Assembly: GCA_024123955.1 (NCBI GenBank)
Contig: CP099652.1
Span: 6,510,001-6,574,000, forward strand
Reading direction: 5' to 3'
Origin: Oxalobacteraceae bacterium OTU3CINTB1
Lineage (GTDB): Bacteria > Pseudomonadota > Gammaproteobacteria > Burkholderiales > Burkholderiaceae_D
DNA: 64,000 bases
Part shown: positions 1-7,832 of the stretch, piece after piece
Position numbering within the stretch: the stretch's first letter is position 1
How the letters are laid out: every line of letters begins with the position of its first letter
Notes under the pieces: generated by a model
What the model was told of the DNA's origin: nothing
Databases searched by the model: none
Seen by the model: the letters and a program-made list of their open reading frames with translations, nothing else
Position numbers and translations under genes: made by a program

Positions 1-791
1 CCGGCGGCGACCATGCCGAAGGTGGCCGTGACCACCATCGCCGAGCCGAAGCCGGCGCAGTTCAAGCCAGTCACGCCGCCGGCGCGGTCGTCGCCGTCGA
101 CCGCGCACACCTCTCCCGTTTCGGGAAACTTGAGCGGTTCCATCGAGAACACCGCGTCCACGTGGAACTTGGTTTTCTCGCCGCGCGGATAGCCGTACTG
201 GCTGCGCAAGACCTTGCGCACTTTTTTGAGCAGCGGTTCCTGCTCGGTGCGGGCCAGGTCGCGCACGGCGATCTGAGTCGGATCGGTCTGGCCGCCGGCG
301 CTGCCGATGATGACCAGCGGCAGCGCGTGCTGGCGGCAATACGCGATCATCGCCGCCTTGGCCTTGACGCTGTCGATGGCGTCGACCACGTAGTCGAACT
401 TGCCGGTGCCGAGCATCTCGTCGAGATTGTCGGCGCTGACGAAATCCTCGATCTGGTTGACCACGCAATACGGATTGATCTGCGCGATGCGCTCGGCCAG
501 CGCGCTGATCTTGGCCTGGCCGACAGTGCCGGTCAGCGCCTGGATCTGGCGGTTGATATTCGACTCGGCGACGTTGTCGAGGTCGATGAGGGTCAGTTGG
601 CCGATGGCGCTGCGGGCCAGCGCCTCGACGATCCACGAGCCGACGCCGCCGACGCCGACCACGCACACGTGGGCGCCCCGGAAGCGCGCCAGCGCGCGTT
701 CGCCGTACAATCGGGCGATGCCGCCGAAACGGCGGTCGAAGTCGACGGCGTCCGGGCCTTGGTCGACATTAAGGTCAGAGATACTGTTCAT
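1..791 (-). CDS. tcdA: tRNA threonylcarbamoyladenosine dehydratase TcdA (CsdL), 3' end outside window
   Basis: The protein starts at an ATG at 791 (first residues MNSISDLN) and runs leftward off the window, so about 263 residues are visible and the C-terminus is missing. It has the E1/ThiF-like Rossmann nucleotide-binding motif GVGGVGSW near residue 45, followed by an acidic LIDLDNV strand and the conserved segment NINRQI, all typical of TcdA/CsdL. This family uses ATP to cyclise the t6A base at position 37 of ANN-decoding tRNAs to ct6A in the cytoplasm. The gene diverges from the hemerythrin-PdxH gene, with a 73-nt spacer between them. ThiF and MoeB share the fold, but the order of motifs and the NINRQI segment favour TcdA. 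Confidence 0.9.
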   Translation of the reverse strand, partial: MNSISDLNVDQGPDAVDFDRRFGGIARLYGERALARFRGAHVCVVGVGGVGSWIVEALARSAIGQLTLIDLDNVAESNINRQIQALTGTVGQAKISALAERIAQINPYCVVNQIEDFVSADNLDEMLGTGKFDYVVDAIDSVKAKAAMIAYCRQHALPLVIIGSAGGQTDPTQIAVRDLARTEQEPLLKKVRKVLRSQYGYPRGEKTKFHVDAVFSMEPLKFPETGEVCAVDGDDRAGGVTGLNCAGFGSAMVVTATFGMVAA

Positions 792-864
792 CCCGCCATT
801 TTACCGGACACGGCGACAAGAATTATTCTAGAATGACTTTCCCCCCTAGCCTAAGCCCCACGCC

Positions 865-2112
865 ATGAGCAACGCAGAGAATAAACCCCTGTTCGACACC
901 GCCCCCGATTTCAGCCAGCCGATAGCAGTTTTGAAACATTGCCACGACCGTATCCGCAAGCAATTGTTGACGATGCAAAACCTGCTGGCCCACCTGCCCG
1001 CCCACGGCGCCGACGCCGAGGCGCAAAAAGCCGCGCAAGCCGTGCTCAAGTATTTCAACAACGCCGCCCACCTGCACCACGACGACGAAGAGCAAAACCT
1101 GATGCCGATGTTGCAGGCCACCGCGCGCGACGCCGACGCCGCGCTGCTCGACGAATTGGTGCCGGGCATCCTGGCCGACCACCAGGCCATGGACAAGGAC
1201 TGGGAAATCGTCCGCGCGCAGCTGGAAAAAATCGCCGCCGGCGACAGCGCCGAGCTGTCGACGCCTGACGTGGAGCGCTTCTGCGACGCCTACGCCGCCC
1301 ACATGGCCAAGGAGGAAGCCAACATCGCGCCGATGGCCAAGCGCCTGTTCAGCCCGGAGCAGATGGCGCAACTGGGCAGCGCGATGCAATTGCGGCGCGG
1401 TATCACGCCCGACCTGCCGCAAAGCCAGGTGCCGGAGCAGCAACAGGTGGCCGTGGCCAAGGCCGTGGCAGACGGCGTGGTGCTGGCCGATCTGCGCCTC
1501 GACTATGGCCGCGCCAGCCTGACGAAAGCGGACGTGCTTGACGACCCGATCGCCCAGTTCGGCAAATGGTTCGACGAGGCGCTGCACGCCAAGGTCAACG
1601 AACCGAACGCGATGAGCGTGGCCACGGTGGGCGCCGACGGCAAGCCAACCTCGCGCATTGTTTTGATCAAGCAATTCGATCCGCGCGGCTTCACCTGGTA
1701 CACCAATTACGACAGCCAGAAGGGGCAGCAATTGCGCGACAACCCGCACGCGGCGCTGCTATTCTTTTGGAACGAACTCGAGCGCCAAGTGCGCATTGAA
1801 GGCAAGGTCGTCAAAACTTCGGCCGAGGAAAGCGATCAATACTTCCATAGCCGGCCGGTGAAAAGCCAGATCGCCGCGATCGCCTCGCGGCAGAGCGCGC
1901 CCATCGCCAGCCGGGAACAGATGGAAGCCAATTACGATGCCTCGGCCGCGATCAGCGGCGAGCATCCGGTGCGGCCGGAACACTGGGGCGGTTACCGCCT
2001 GGAACCGGTGCGCATCGAATTCTGGCAGGGGCGCCGCTCGCGCTTCCACGACCGGATCGTGTATGTGAAACAGGCAGATGGCAGCTGGATCAAGGAGCGC
2101 TTGCAGCCGTAA
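865..2112 (+). CDS. pdxH: Hemerythrin-like (HHE) domain fused to pyridoxamine 5'-phosphate oxidase
   Basis: This is one uninterrupted 415-codon frame. Residues ~18-160 form a four-helix hemerythrin-type domain with candidate iron ligands H27, H69/H72, E76, H106, H146 and E150, in an H...HxxxE...H...HxxxE layout. Residues ~205-415 are a complete PdxH: it begins with the family's LADLRxDY start, carries the FMN/PLP-binding segments [10 protein letters not shown] and [17 protein letters not shown], and ends with the canonical RRSRFHDR...WIKERLQP. PdxH oxidises pyridoxine or pyridoxamine phosphate to PLP using FMN and O2. Its usual length is ~210-220 residues, so the first ~200 residues here are extra. 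A linker rich in Gln, Ala and Val (~180-205) joins the two halves. I see no frameshift or strong internal ribosome site, although GTG codons near residue 201-206 could allow internal initiation. A short terminator hairpin follows. Confidence 0.88.
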   Translation: MSNAENKPLFDTAPDFSQPIAVLKHCHDRIRKQLLTMQNLLAHLPAHGADAEAQKAAQAVLKYFNNAAHLHHDDEEQNLMPMLQATARDADAALLDELVPGILADHQAMDKDWEIVRAQLEKIAAGDSAELSTPDVERFCDAYAAHMAKEEANIAPMAKRLFSPEQMAQLGSAMQLRRGITPDLPQSQVPEQQQVAVAKAVADGVVLADLRLDYGRASLTKADVLDDPIAQFGKWFDEALHAKVNEPNAMSVATVGADGKPTSRIVLIKQFDPRGFTWYTNYDSQKGQQLRDNPHAALLFFWNELERQVRIEGKVVKTSAEESDQYFHSRPVKSQIAAIASRQSAPIASREQMEANYDASAAISGEHPVRPEHWGGYRLEPVRIEFWQGRRSRFHDRIVYVKQADGSWIKERLQP

Positions 2113-2147
2113 CCGCGGCGCGCGAACGCGATCCGATTCGGAAATCC

Positions 2148-2176
2148 AGACCATCGCTTGCGGTGGTCTTTTTTAT
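2148..2176 (+). terminator. Intrinsic terminator after the HHE-PdxH gene
   Basis: A 9-bp stem (AGACCATCG at 2148-2156 with CGGTGGTCT at 2161-2169, one G-U pair) has a 4-nt loop and is followed directly by a T run. It lies 36 nt after the pdxH stop. Confidence 0.8.
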
Positions 2177-2196
2177 TTCTGGACGGGAGGTGCATC

Positions 2197-3480
2197 GTGT
2201 TAGCACAAGTGTTCGTACAAAACCGCTTCAGCGCCTGGATCGCCGGCATCCGGCGACAGATCGCGCTACCGCTGCGGATTGAATTATGGAACGGCCAATG
2301 CGTCGACTTTTCCAGCGAGGCGCCGCGCGTGACGATACGCCTGCCCAATGTAGCGGCCGCGCGCTACCTGCTCAAGCCGTCGCTGGCCAACCTCGGCACG
2401 GCCTATGTGGAAGGGGCGATCGAGGTCAAGGGGGCGGCGCGCGACATGATCGCCGTCGTCAACGCGCTGGCGCGCACCACGCTCAAGCCGGAGCGCAAGT
2501 TCTCGCGCCCGGCGCGCGGCATGAAGCACGACAGGCACAAGGACGCCGAGGCGATCCGCTATCACTACGACGTCTCCAACGACTTCTACGCGCAATTCCT
2601 CGATCCGGACATGGTCTATTCCTGCGCCTACTTCGAGGACGGCGACGAGGACCTGGCCGCCGCCCAGCTCAAGAAGATCGACCACATCCTGCGCAAGATC
2701 GCGCTGGAGCCGCAGCACACCTTGCTCGACATCGGCTGCGGCTGGGGCGCCCTGGTGATCCGCGCCGCGCAGCAATACGGGGTGCGCTGCATCGGCGTCA
2801 CCTTGTCGGAAAACCAGTGCGCGCTGGCCCGGCAGCGCGTGCGGCTGGCCGGGCTCGAGCACCTGGTGGAGATCCGGCTGCAGGACTACCGCGACGTGCG
2901 CGGCCAATTCGACCGCATCACCAGCGTCGGCATGTTCGAGCATGTCGGCCTGCGGCATTTGCCGGAATACTTCGCCGCCATCGAACGGCTGCTGGCGCCG
3001 GACGGGTTGGTGATGAATCACGGCATCACCTCCACCGACGCGGACAACGGCCAGACGCCCTACGGCGGCGGCGAGTTCATCGACAAGTACGTATTCCCGC
3101 ATGGCGAACTGGCGCACGTCGGCAGCGTACTCAAGGCGATGCAGCAAGGCGGCCTGGAAGCCTACGACGTGGAAAACCTGCGGCGGCACTACGCGCGCAC
3201 CTGCGCCATCTGGACCGACAATTTCGAAGCGCACGCCGAGCGCCTGCGCGCGCTCGCCGGCGACAAGCGCTACCGCATCTGGCACGTCTACCTGGCCGGT
3301 TGCAGCTACGCCTTCGAGCAGGATTGGATCAGCCTGTATCAAATCGTCGGCCACAAGGCGGGGCAGCGCAGCGGCACCCTGCCGTGGTCGCGCCGGCACA
3401 TGTACCCGCCGCAAAAGCAACTCCAGGGTCAGGTCCACCAATGCTACACGGGCCCGAGCGTACCGGACCTCGACGGTTGA
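2197..3480 (+). CDS. Cyclopropane-fatty-acyl-phospholipid synthase-like SAM methyltransferase
   Basis: The frame reads as a CfaS/mycolic-acid-synthase-type methyltransferase. Residues ~1-110 are the family's N-terminal domain. The SAM-binding motif LLDIGCGWGAL then follows, and further on EHVG and the YFAAIERLL/GLVMNHGI segments of the catalytic domain. These enzymes add a methylene or methyl group from SAM to membrane lipid acyl chains. I chose the GTG at 2197 because GGGAGG (2185-2190) sits 6 nt upstream. The frame stays open back to a TTG at 2158, but that codon lies inside the upstream terminator. The product is 427 aa. The last ~20 residues are encoded by one arm of an inverted repeat (3423-3450) and probably replace the native C-terminus. 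The true substrate (cyclopropane formation or another lipid methylation) cannot be read from the sequence. Confidence 0.85.
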   Translation: MLAQVFVQNRFSAWIAGIRRQIALPLRIELWNGQCVDFSSEAPRVTIRLPNVAAARYLLKPSLANLGTAYVEGAIEVKGAARDMIAVVNALARTTLKPERKFSRPARGMKHDRHKDAEAIRYHYDVSNDFYAQFLDPDMVYSCAYFEDGDEDLAAAQLKKIDHILRKIALEPQHTLLDIGCGWGALVIRAAQQYGVRCIGVTLSENQCALARQRVRLAGLEHLVEIRLQDYRDVRGQFDRITSVGMFEHVGLRHLPEYFAAIERLLAPDGLVMNHGITSTDADNGQTPYGGGEFIDKYVFPHGELAHVGSVLKAMQQGGLEAYDVENLRRHYARTCAIWTDNFEAHAERLRALAGDKRYRIWHVYLAGCSYAFEQDWISLYQIVGHKAGQRSGTLPWSRRHMYPPQKQLQGQVHQCYTGPSVPDLDG

Positions 3481-3511
3481 GATCGTGTAGAAATGGTGGA
3501 CCTGACCCCGG
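3423..3511. repeat. Inverted pair of a 28-nt dispersed repeat
   Basis: The left arm at 3423-3450 and the reverse complement of 3484-3511 agree at 25 of 28 positions. The shared core is GGTCAGGTCCACCA followed by CTACACG. The arms are separated by 33 nt. A third copy is at 44752-44779. The left arm is inside the 3' end of the methyltransferase gene and the right arm is just past its stop codon. The pair could fold into a long hairpin, but no T run follows. It resembles REP/palindromic-unit elements, and no transposase is nearby. Confidence 0.85.
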
Positions 3512-3648
3512 GCTACGAAGCCGCATGCGATGGCCCCCTGTAAGGCAATCGCGCGCCGTCCGCAGCTCGTTTACCGCCGCCCCGAGGGACGCAATCCGAC
3601 GCCGCCACAAATCTTTGGCATAATGGCTAAAAGAACCCAGGCCGACCC

Positions 3649-4152
3649 ATGCACACCATTTCCCCCCGCGCTGAAGAACGCGCTTTCGACACCGCCCATT
3701 TCCGCCAGGCCCTGGGCCAGTTCGCCACCGGCGTGACCGTGATCACCACCCGGCTGGCCGACGGCACGTTTCGTGGCCTGACGGCCAGTTCCTTCAACTC
3801 GGTGTCGCTCGATCCGCCGCTGGTGCTATGGAGCCTGTCGAACGGCGCCAACAGCATGCCCATTTTCACCGGTAACTCCCACTATGTCATCAACGTGCTC
3901 AGCGCCGGCCAGGCCCACCTGGCCAAGTTGTTTGCCACGCGCGGCAGCAATCCGTGGGACAGCGTCGAGTACGACCTGTCGCGCACCGGCCATCCCATCC
4001 TCAAGGGTGGCTCGGCCTGGTTCGAATGCCACAACCGCAGCCGCTACCCCGAGGGCGACCACGTCATTTTCGTCGGCGAGGTCGAGTTGTGCGAATTTAC
4101 GCCGGCGCCGCCGCTGATCTTCCACGGCGGCCAGTTCGGCAGCCTGGGCTAA
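3649..4152 (+). CDS. Flavin reductase domain protein (HpaC/NtaB-like)
   Basis: The 167-residue protein has the flavin-reductase split-barrel pattern: FRQALGQFATGVTVITT at the N-terminus, then GLTASSFNSVSLDPPLVLWSL, and the FVGEV...FHGGQFGSL ending. Family members use NAD(P)H to reduce free FMN/FAD, often supplying a two-component monooxygenase, and some bind FMN as a cofactor. No monooxygenase gene is adjacent, so the partner is unknown. The next gene downstream, on the same strand after 88 nt, is glutaryl-CoA dehydrogenase. The start is the first ATG after the upstream repeat, and its ribosome site is weak. Confidence 0.85.
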   Translation: MHTISPRAEERAFDTAHFRQALGQFATGVTVITTRLADGTFRGLTASSFNSVSLDPPLVLWSLSNGANSMPIFTGNSHYVINVLSAGQAHLAKLFATRGSNPWDSVEYDLSRTGHPILKGGSAWFECHNRSRYPEGDHVIFVGEVELCEFTPAPPLIFHGGQFGSLG

Positions 4153-4205
4153 AAACGGAAATTGGTGTCGCCATTTGAAAAGCCGGGGTCTGCGGCGCGG
4201 CATAG

Positions 4206-4220
4206 AATGCTGGCAGCATT
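4206..4220. promoter_or_regulatory. 15-nt perfect inverted repeat upstream of gcdH (candidate operator)
   Basis: AATGCTG (4206-4212) and CAGCATT (4214-4220) form a perfect dyad around one central base, 20 nt before the gcdH start. The position suits an operator for a local or LysR-type regulator, but no regulator gene is adjacent and function is inferred from position only. Confidence 0.35.
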
Positions 4221-4240
4221 CACCATAATGAGAGACCACC

Positions 4241-5425
4241 ATGAGCCAAGCCCGCGCCCAATTCCACTGGGATGACCCCTTGTTGCTGGATCAGCAACTG
4301 ACCGACGACGAGCGCATGGTGCGCGACGCCGCCGCAGCCTATTGCCAGGACAAGCTGGCTCCGCGCATCCTGGAGGCCTTCCGCCACGAGAAGATGGACA
4401 CCTCGATCTTCCGCGAAATGGGCGAACTGGGCCTGCTGGGCCCGACCATTCCCGACCAGTACGGCGGCCCCGGCCTGAACTACGTCTCCTACGGCCTGAT
4501 CGCGCGCGAAGTCGAGCGCGTCGATTCCGGCTACCGTTCGATGATGAGCGTGCAATCGTCGCTGGTGATGGTGCCGATCTTCGAATTCGGCACCGAGGCG
4601 CAGCGCCAGAAATACCTGCCGAAACTGGCCACCGGCGAGTGGATCGGCTGCTTCGGCCTGACCGAGCCGAACCACGGTTCCGATCCCGGCTCGATGATCA
4701 CCCGCGCCAAGAAGGTGCCGGGAGGCTATGCGCTGACCGGCGCCAAGATGTGGATCACCAATTCCCCGGTGGCCGACGTGTTCGTGGTCTGGGCCAAGGA
4801 CGACGAAGGCGCGATCCGCGGCTTCGTGCTGGAAAAAGGCATGGCCGGCCTGAGCGCGCCTGCCATCCACGGCAAGTTCGGCCTGCGCGCCTCGCTGACC
4901 GGCGAGATCGTCATGGATAACGTGTTCTGCCCGGAAGAGAACGCCTTCCCGGACGTGCGCGGTTTGAAGGGTCCGTTCACCTGCCTGAACTCGGCACGCT
5001 ACGGCATCGCCTGGGGCGCGCTGGGCGCGGCCGAGGCGTGCTGGCACATCGCCCGCCAGTACGTACTGGACCGCTCGCAGTTTGGCCGTCCGCTGGCCGC
5101 CAACCAGCTGGTGCAAAAGAAACTGGCCGACATGCAGACCGAAATCACCTTGGGCCTGCAGGGCTGTCTGCAACTGGGCCGCATGAAGGACGCCGGCACG
5201 GCGGCGGTGGAAATCACCTCGATGATGAAGCGCAATTCCTGCGGCAAGTCGCTGGACATCGCCCGGGTGGCGCGCGATATGCTCGGCGGTAACGGCATCT
5301 CGGACGAGTTCGGCGTTATCCGCCACATGGTCAACCTGGAGGTGGTCAACACCTACGAGGGCACGCACGACATCCACGCCCTGATCCTGGGCCGCGCGCA
5401 GACCGGCATCCAGGCTTTCCAGTAA
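4241..5425 (+). CDS. gcdH: Glutaryl-CoA dehydrogenase
   Basis: The 394-residue acyl-CoA dehydrogenase has the FAD- and substrate-binding segments [16 protein letters not shown] and [17 protein letters not shown], and a C-terminal domain with [14 protein letters not shown] and [10 protein letters not shown]. The catalytic base is Glu373 in VNTYEGTHD, in the same place as in other glutaryl-CoA dehydrogenases. The [15 protein letters not shown] segment is characteristic of this subfamily. The enzyme oxidises and decarboxylates glutaryl-CoA to crotonyl-CoA and CO2 in lysine, hydroxylysine and tryptophan catabolism, passing electrons to ETF. It appears monocistronic: a candidate operator dyad lies just upstream and a strong terminator directly downstream. 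Confidence 0.95.
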   Translation: MSQARAQFHWDDPLLLDQQLTDDERMVRDAAAAYCQDKLAPRILEAFRHEKMDTSIFREMGELGLLGPTIPDQYGGPGLNYVSYGLIAREVERVDSGYRSMMSVQSSLVMVPIFEFGTEAQRQKYLPKLATGEWIGCFGLTEPNHGSDPGSMITRAKKVPGGYALTGAKMWITNSPVADVFVVWAKDDEGAIRGFVLEKGMAGLSAPAIHGKFGLRASLTGEIVMDNVFCPEENAFPDVRGLKGPFTCLNSARYGIAWGALGAAEACWHIARQYVLDRSQFGRPLAANQLVQKKLADMQTEITLGLQGCLQLGRMKDAGTAAVEITSMMKRNSCGKSLDIARVARDMLGGNGISDEFGVIRHMVNLEVVNTYEGTHDIHALILGRAQTGIQAFQ

Positions 5426-5440
5426 GCCGCCGCAAGACGA

Positions 5441-5477
5441 AAAAAAACCGCTGCAGAACATCGCAGCGGTTTTTTTT
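5441..5477. terminator. Bidirectional intrinsic terminator between gcdH and ompW
   Basis: A 14-bp A/T-flanked stem (7 A plus CCGCTGC at 5441-5454, GCAGCGG plus 7 T at 5463-5477 approximately) has an 8-nt loop. It sits between convergent genes and has poly-A and poly-T sides, so it can terminate both. Confidence 0.9.
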
Positions 5478-5497
5478 ATCCAGCCCAAGCGCAATAA

Positions 5498-6196
5498 TCA
5501 GAAATTGAAGCCCTTGAAGTTGTAGCCGACGCTGACGCTCACCGCCAGCGGATCGAGGCGGATGTCCTGGGTCTGGCCGGTCGAGAAATGCACCTTGGTC
5601 TTGAGCTTGGTCTTGATGACGGTCGCATCGACAAACCACTGCTCGTTGATCTTGACGGTGCCGCCGATCTGGTAGCTGGCCGCCCATTTGTCGTCGACCT
5701 TGAAGGTGGCGCCCGGGCCGCCGGTGTTCAGGATCGCCGTCAGCTGGCCCGAACCGCGTTCCTTCTGGAAGTGCGCGTAGGTGATGCCCAGGCCGACATA
5801 CGGACGGAACATCGCGTTGGCCGGCAGGAAGCGGTACTGGATGAAGGCCGTCGGCGGCAGCACTTCCGACGTGCCCAGCTTGCCCGTGCCCTCGATCGAT
5901 CCCGCGCCGACCAGGTCGTGCTTGTACGGCAGGCCCAGATCGACTTCAGCCGAAATATTATCGGTGACCATATACGCGAACGCCACGCGCGGCTTGGTGT
6001 CCGGATCGATGTCGGCCTTGGTGCCCGGCAGCGCCGGCGCCGACACGTCGCCGGATTTGACCTTCGGCGTGATCTTGTTGATACCGGCGGTGACCAGCCA
6101 GGTGCCGGTGGTCTGTTGCGCCGACGCGGCCGTGGCCACCGACATCGCGGCGGCCAGCGCCAGCAGTTTTACGGTGGTGTTGAAACCCTTGTTCAT
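5498..6196 (-). CDS. ompW: OmpW family outer-membrane protein
   Basis: The 232-residue product begins with a clear signal peptide, with cleavage expected after ASA at residue 26, before QQTTG. The mature part matches Omp[21 protein letters not shown], then [34 protein letters not shown] and [14 protein letters not shown]. It ends in a beta-signal, GYNFKGFNF, with a terminal Phe. OmpW is an eight-stranded outer-membrane barrel linked to small hydrophobic compounds and to stress adaptation. I chose the ATG at 6196 because AGGAG lies 7 nt before it; an upstream in-frame ATG has no ribosome site. The GDSL esterase gene lies 72 nt upstream on the same strand and may be co-transcribed. Confidence 0.92.
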   Translation of the reverse strand: MNKGFNTTVKLLALAAAMSVATAASAQQTTGTWLVTAGINKITPKVKSGDVSAPALPGTKADIDPDTKPRVAFAYMVTDNISAEVDLGLPYKHDLVGAGSIEGTGKLGTSEVLPPTAFIQYRFLPANAMFRPYVGLGITYAHFQKERGSGQLTAILNTGGPGATFKVDDKWAASYQIGGTVKINEQWFVDATVIKTKLKTKVHFSTGQTQDIRLDPLAVSVSVGYNFKGFNF

Positions 6197-6226
6197 ATCG
6201 TCTCCTGTTTTTTTATGGTGTTGTCC

Positions 6227-6255
6227 GGGGAGCACCGCCGAAAGCGGCGCTCCCC
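6227..6255 (-). other. Stable hairpin in the GDSL-ompW intercistronic region
   Basis: GGGGAGC (6227-6233) pairs with GCTCCCC (6249-6255), and inside it CCGC (6235-6238) pairs with GCGG (6244-6247), with one A/C mismatch between the two helices. No T run follows on the minus strand, so this looks like a processing or stabilising element rather than a terminator. Confidence 0.6.
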
Positions 6256-6268
6256 TGCGACGACAGAA

Positions 6269-7648
6269 TTACAGCCAGCCCTTGGTCACCAGGCTTCTGG
6301 ACACGAAACGGGCCAGCAGCAGGTTGTTGAACGGGGTTGGGTGGACTTCGTCGGCGAACGAGTAGTGGCTGACATCGCCCGATTTGAGGTTGCCGCCGTT
6401 GCACACCAGCGAAGTGCCCAGCGGGTTCTTGGCGGCGCTCAGGTCGCAAGCCGGTTCGGCCACGTTGGTCAGGCCGTACGGGCCGGGATTGGTGGCCTGG
6501 TCGTGGCTGACGGCGAACACGTCGACAATCACCACCTTCGATTCGGCCGACAGGCCGGCGGTCAGCGCGTTGTTAAAGGCGCTCACCATGGCGTTGATCA
6601 GCGCCTGGGTGGCGGCCGACTGGCCACGGCCCGACGGCGTGGTGGCCACGTCCGGCAGGTTGTTCACCGTCACGAAGTTGGCGCCGTTGGCGAGGATCTG
6701 CGTCTTGACCAGGTTGGCCAGTTCGGTGCCGGCGGTCGCCAGCGCGGCGACCAGTTCCGGGCCCTTGGCGGCGGCGTAGTCCAGTCCGGCCTTGTTGCCG
6801 GCGGCGGTGGCGTCGGCGGTGGCCTTGGCGACCATCGGACCGTAGACGGCCTGCCCACCGACCGCCGAATTGCCCGGCTGGACGGCGGCCGCGCCGATGG
6901 CGATCTGGGTGATGCTGGCCTGGGTGCTGCCGGCGCGCGCCGCTTCCGTCTGCGCGGCAAAGGCGATCGCCTGCGCAGCGGTCTGCGGATTGGTCGCGCC
7001 CGCCGCCAGCTGTGGCACCAGGCTCTGCAAGTATGCGGGACCACCGGCGGCGGTGCCGGCGGCGGTGGCGCCGGCGCTCAGCGCGGCCAACTGGAACAGC
7101 ACATCGTTACCGCCGGCCATGACGAAGACCATCTCGTCGCCCTTGAACTTGCCGCCGACCGCCTTCAGGTGGTTGGCCACCTGGGTGACGACGGGAACCG
7201 TCAACGCGCCCAGCGCGCTGCCGGTCAACTTGTTGCCCGGTCCGACGGGGTTGGTGACGCGGGAGCCGCCCTGGGCGTAGCCGTAGCAGCCGGCGTGCGC
7301 GACCTGCGGCACCGAGAAGCCCTTGGTGGCGTCGCCGTCGAGGCCGGTAAGCGCGGCGCATGGCGCCGGCAGACCCAGCTGGGCGGCGACCAGTTCGGTC
7401 CAGTTTTTGCCGGTCAGGGTGGAGGCGATGGCCGTATTGTCGCCATTGATGGTGAATTTGCCGCCCTTGAGCGCAGCCACGGTACCGACGGCATACGAAC
7501 CCACGTCGGACAGGCTATCGCCGAACGACACTTGCGCGCTGTACTTGTTTTTGATGGTCTGATCACCCGGCTTCGGGTCGGCGCTGCCGCCGCAACCCGC
7601 GAGGACGGCCAGAGTCATTGCAGCGAGTGCAAATTTGGTGTTGCGCAT
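6269..7648 (-). CDS. GDSL/SGNH-family esterase, predicted lipoprotein
   Basis: The 459-residue protein starts at an ATG preceded by AGGAGA. Its N-terminus is a lipoprotein signal with lipobox LAGC (Cys19). The block I motif SFGDSLSD gives the nucleophile Ser45. A later MAGGNDVLF segment supplies the block III Gly/Asn, and DEVHPT near the C-terminus supplies the Asp-His pair. SGNH hydrolases cleave esters of lipids, polymers or sugars; the substrate here is unknown. About 150 residues between GGND and the C-terminal block are very Ala-rich and repetitive in composition, which is longer than the minimal SGNH fold. The expected location is the outer membrane or the periplasmic face. OmpW follows 72 nt downstream with a similar CAGGAGAC leader, which suggests shared expression. 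Confidence 0.85.
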   Translation of the reverse strand: MRNTKFALAAMTLAVLAGCGGSADPKPGDQTIKNKYSAQVSFGDSLSDVGSYAVGTVAALKGGKFTINGDNTAIASTLTGKNWTELVAAQLGLPAPCAALTGLDGDATKGFSVPQVAHAGCYGYAQGGSRVTNPVGPGNKLTGSALGALTVPVVTQVANHLKAVGGKFKGDEMVFVMAGGNDVLFQLAALSAGATAAGTAAGGPAYLQSLVPQLAAGATNPQTAAQAIAFAAQTEAARAGSTQASITQIAIGAAAVQPGNSAVGGQAVYGPMVAKATADATAAGNKAGLDYAAAKGPELVAALATAGTELANLVKTQILANGANFVTVNNLPDVATTPSGRGQSAATQALINAMVSAFNNALTAGLSAESKVVIVDVFAVSHDQATNPGPYGLTNVAEPACDLSAAKNPLGTSLVCNGGNLKSGDVSHYSFADEVHPTPFNNLLLARFVSRSLVTKGWL

Positions 7649-7832
7649 GTTGTCTCCTGTAAATATTCTTTTATGATTTGACACGAACGAACGTGCTATT
7701 CGTAGCCCGACTAATATGCCAGCGTTCGCGTGGCTTGTATAGGAAAACACCCGACAAACGCAATAGTTGTGAGCAAAAAAGAACAGTTGCTCGGCTATTC
7801 CGTTGCAAGTTTAATTTTCCTCAAAGGCCAAG

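Noticed and set aside
5588..7681. 697-codon plus-strand open frame opposite ompW and the GDSL gene
   Set aside because: Same composition artefact; the opposite strand carries signal peptides, ribosome sites and recognisable domains.
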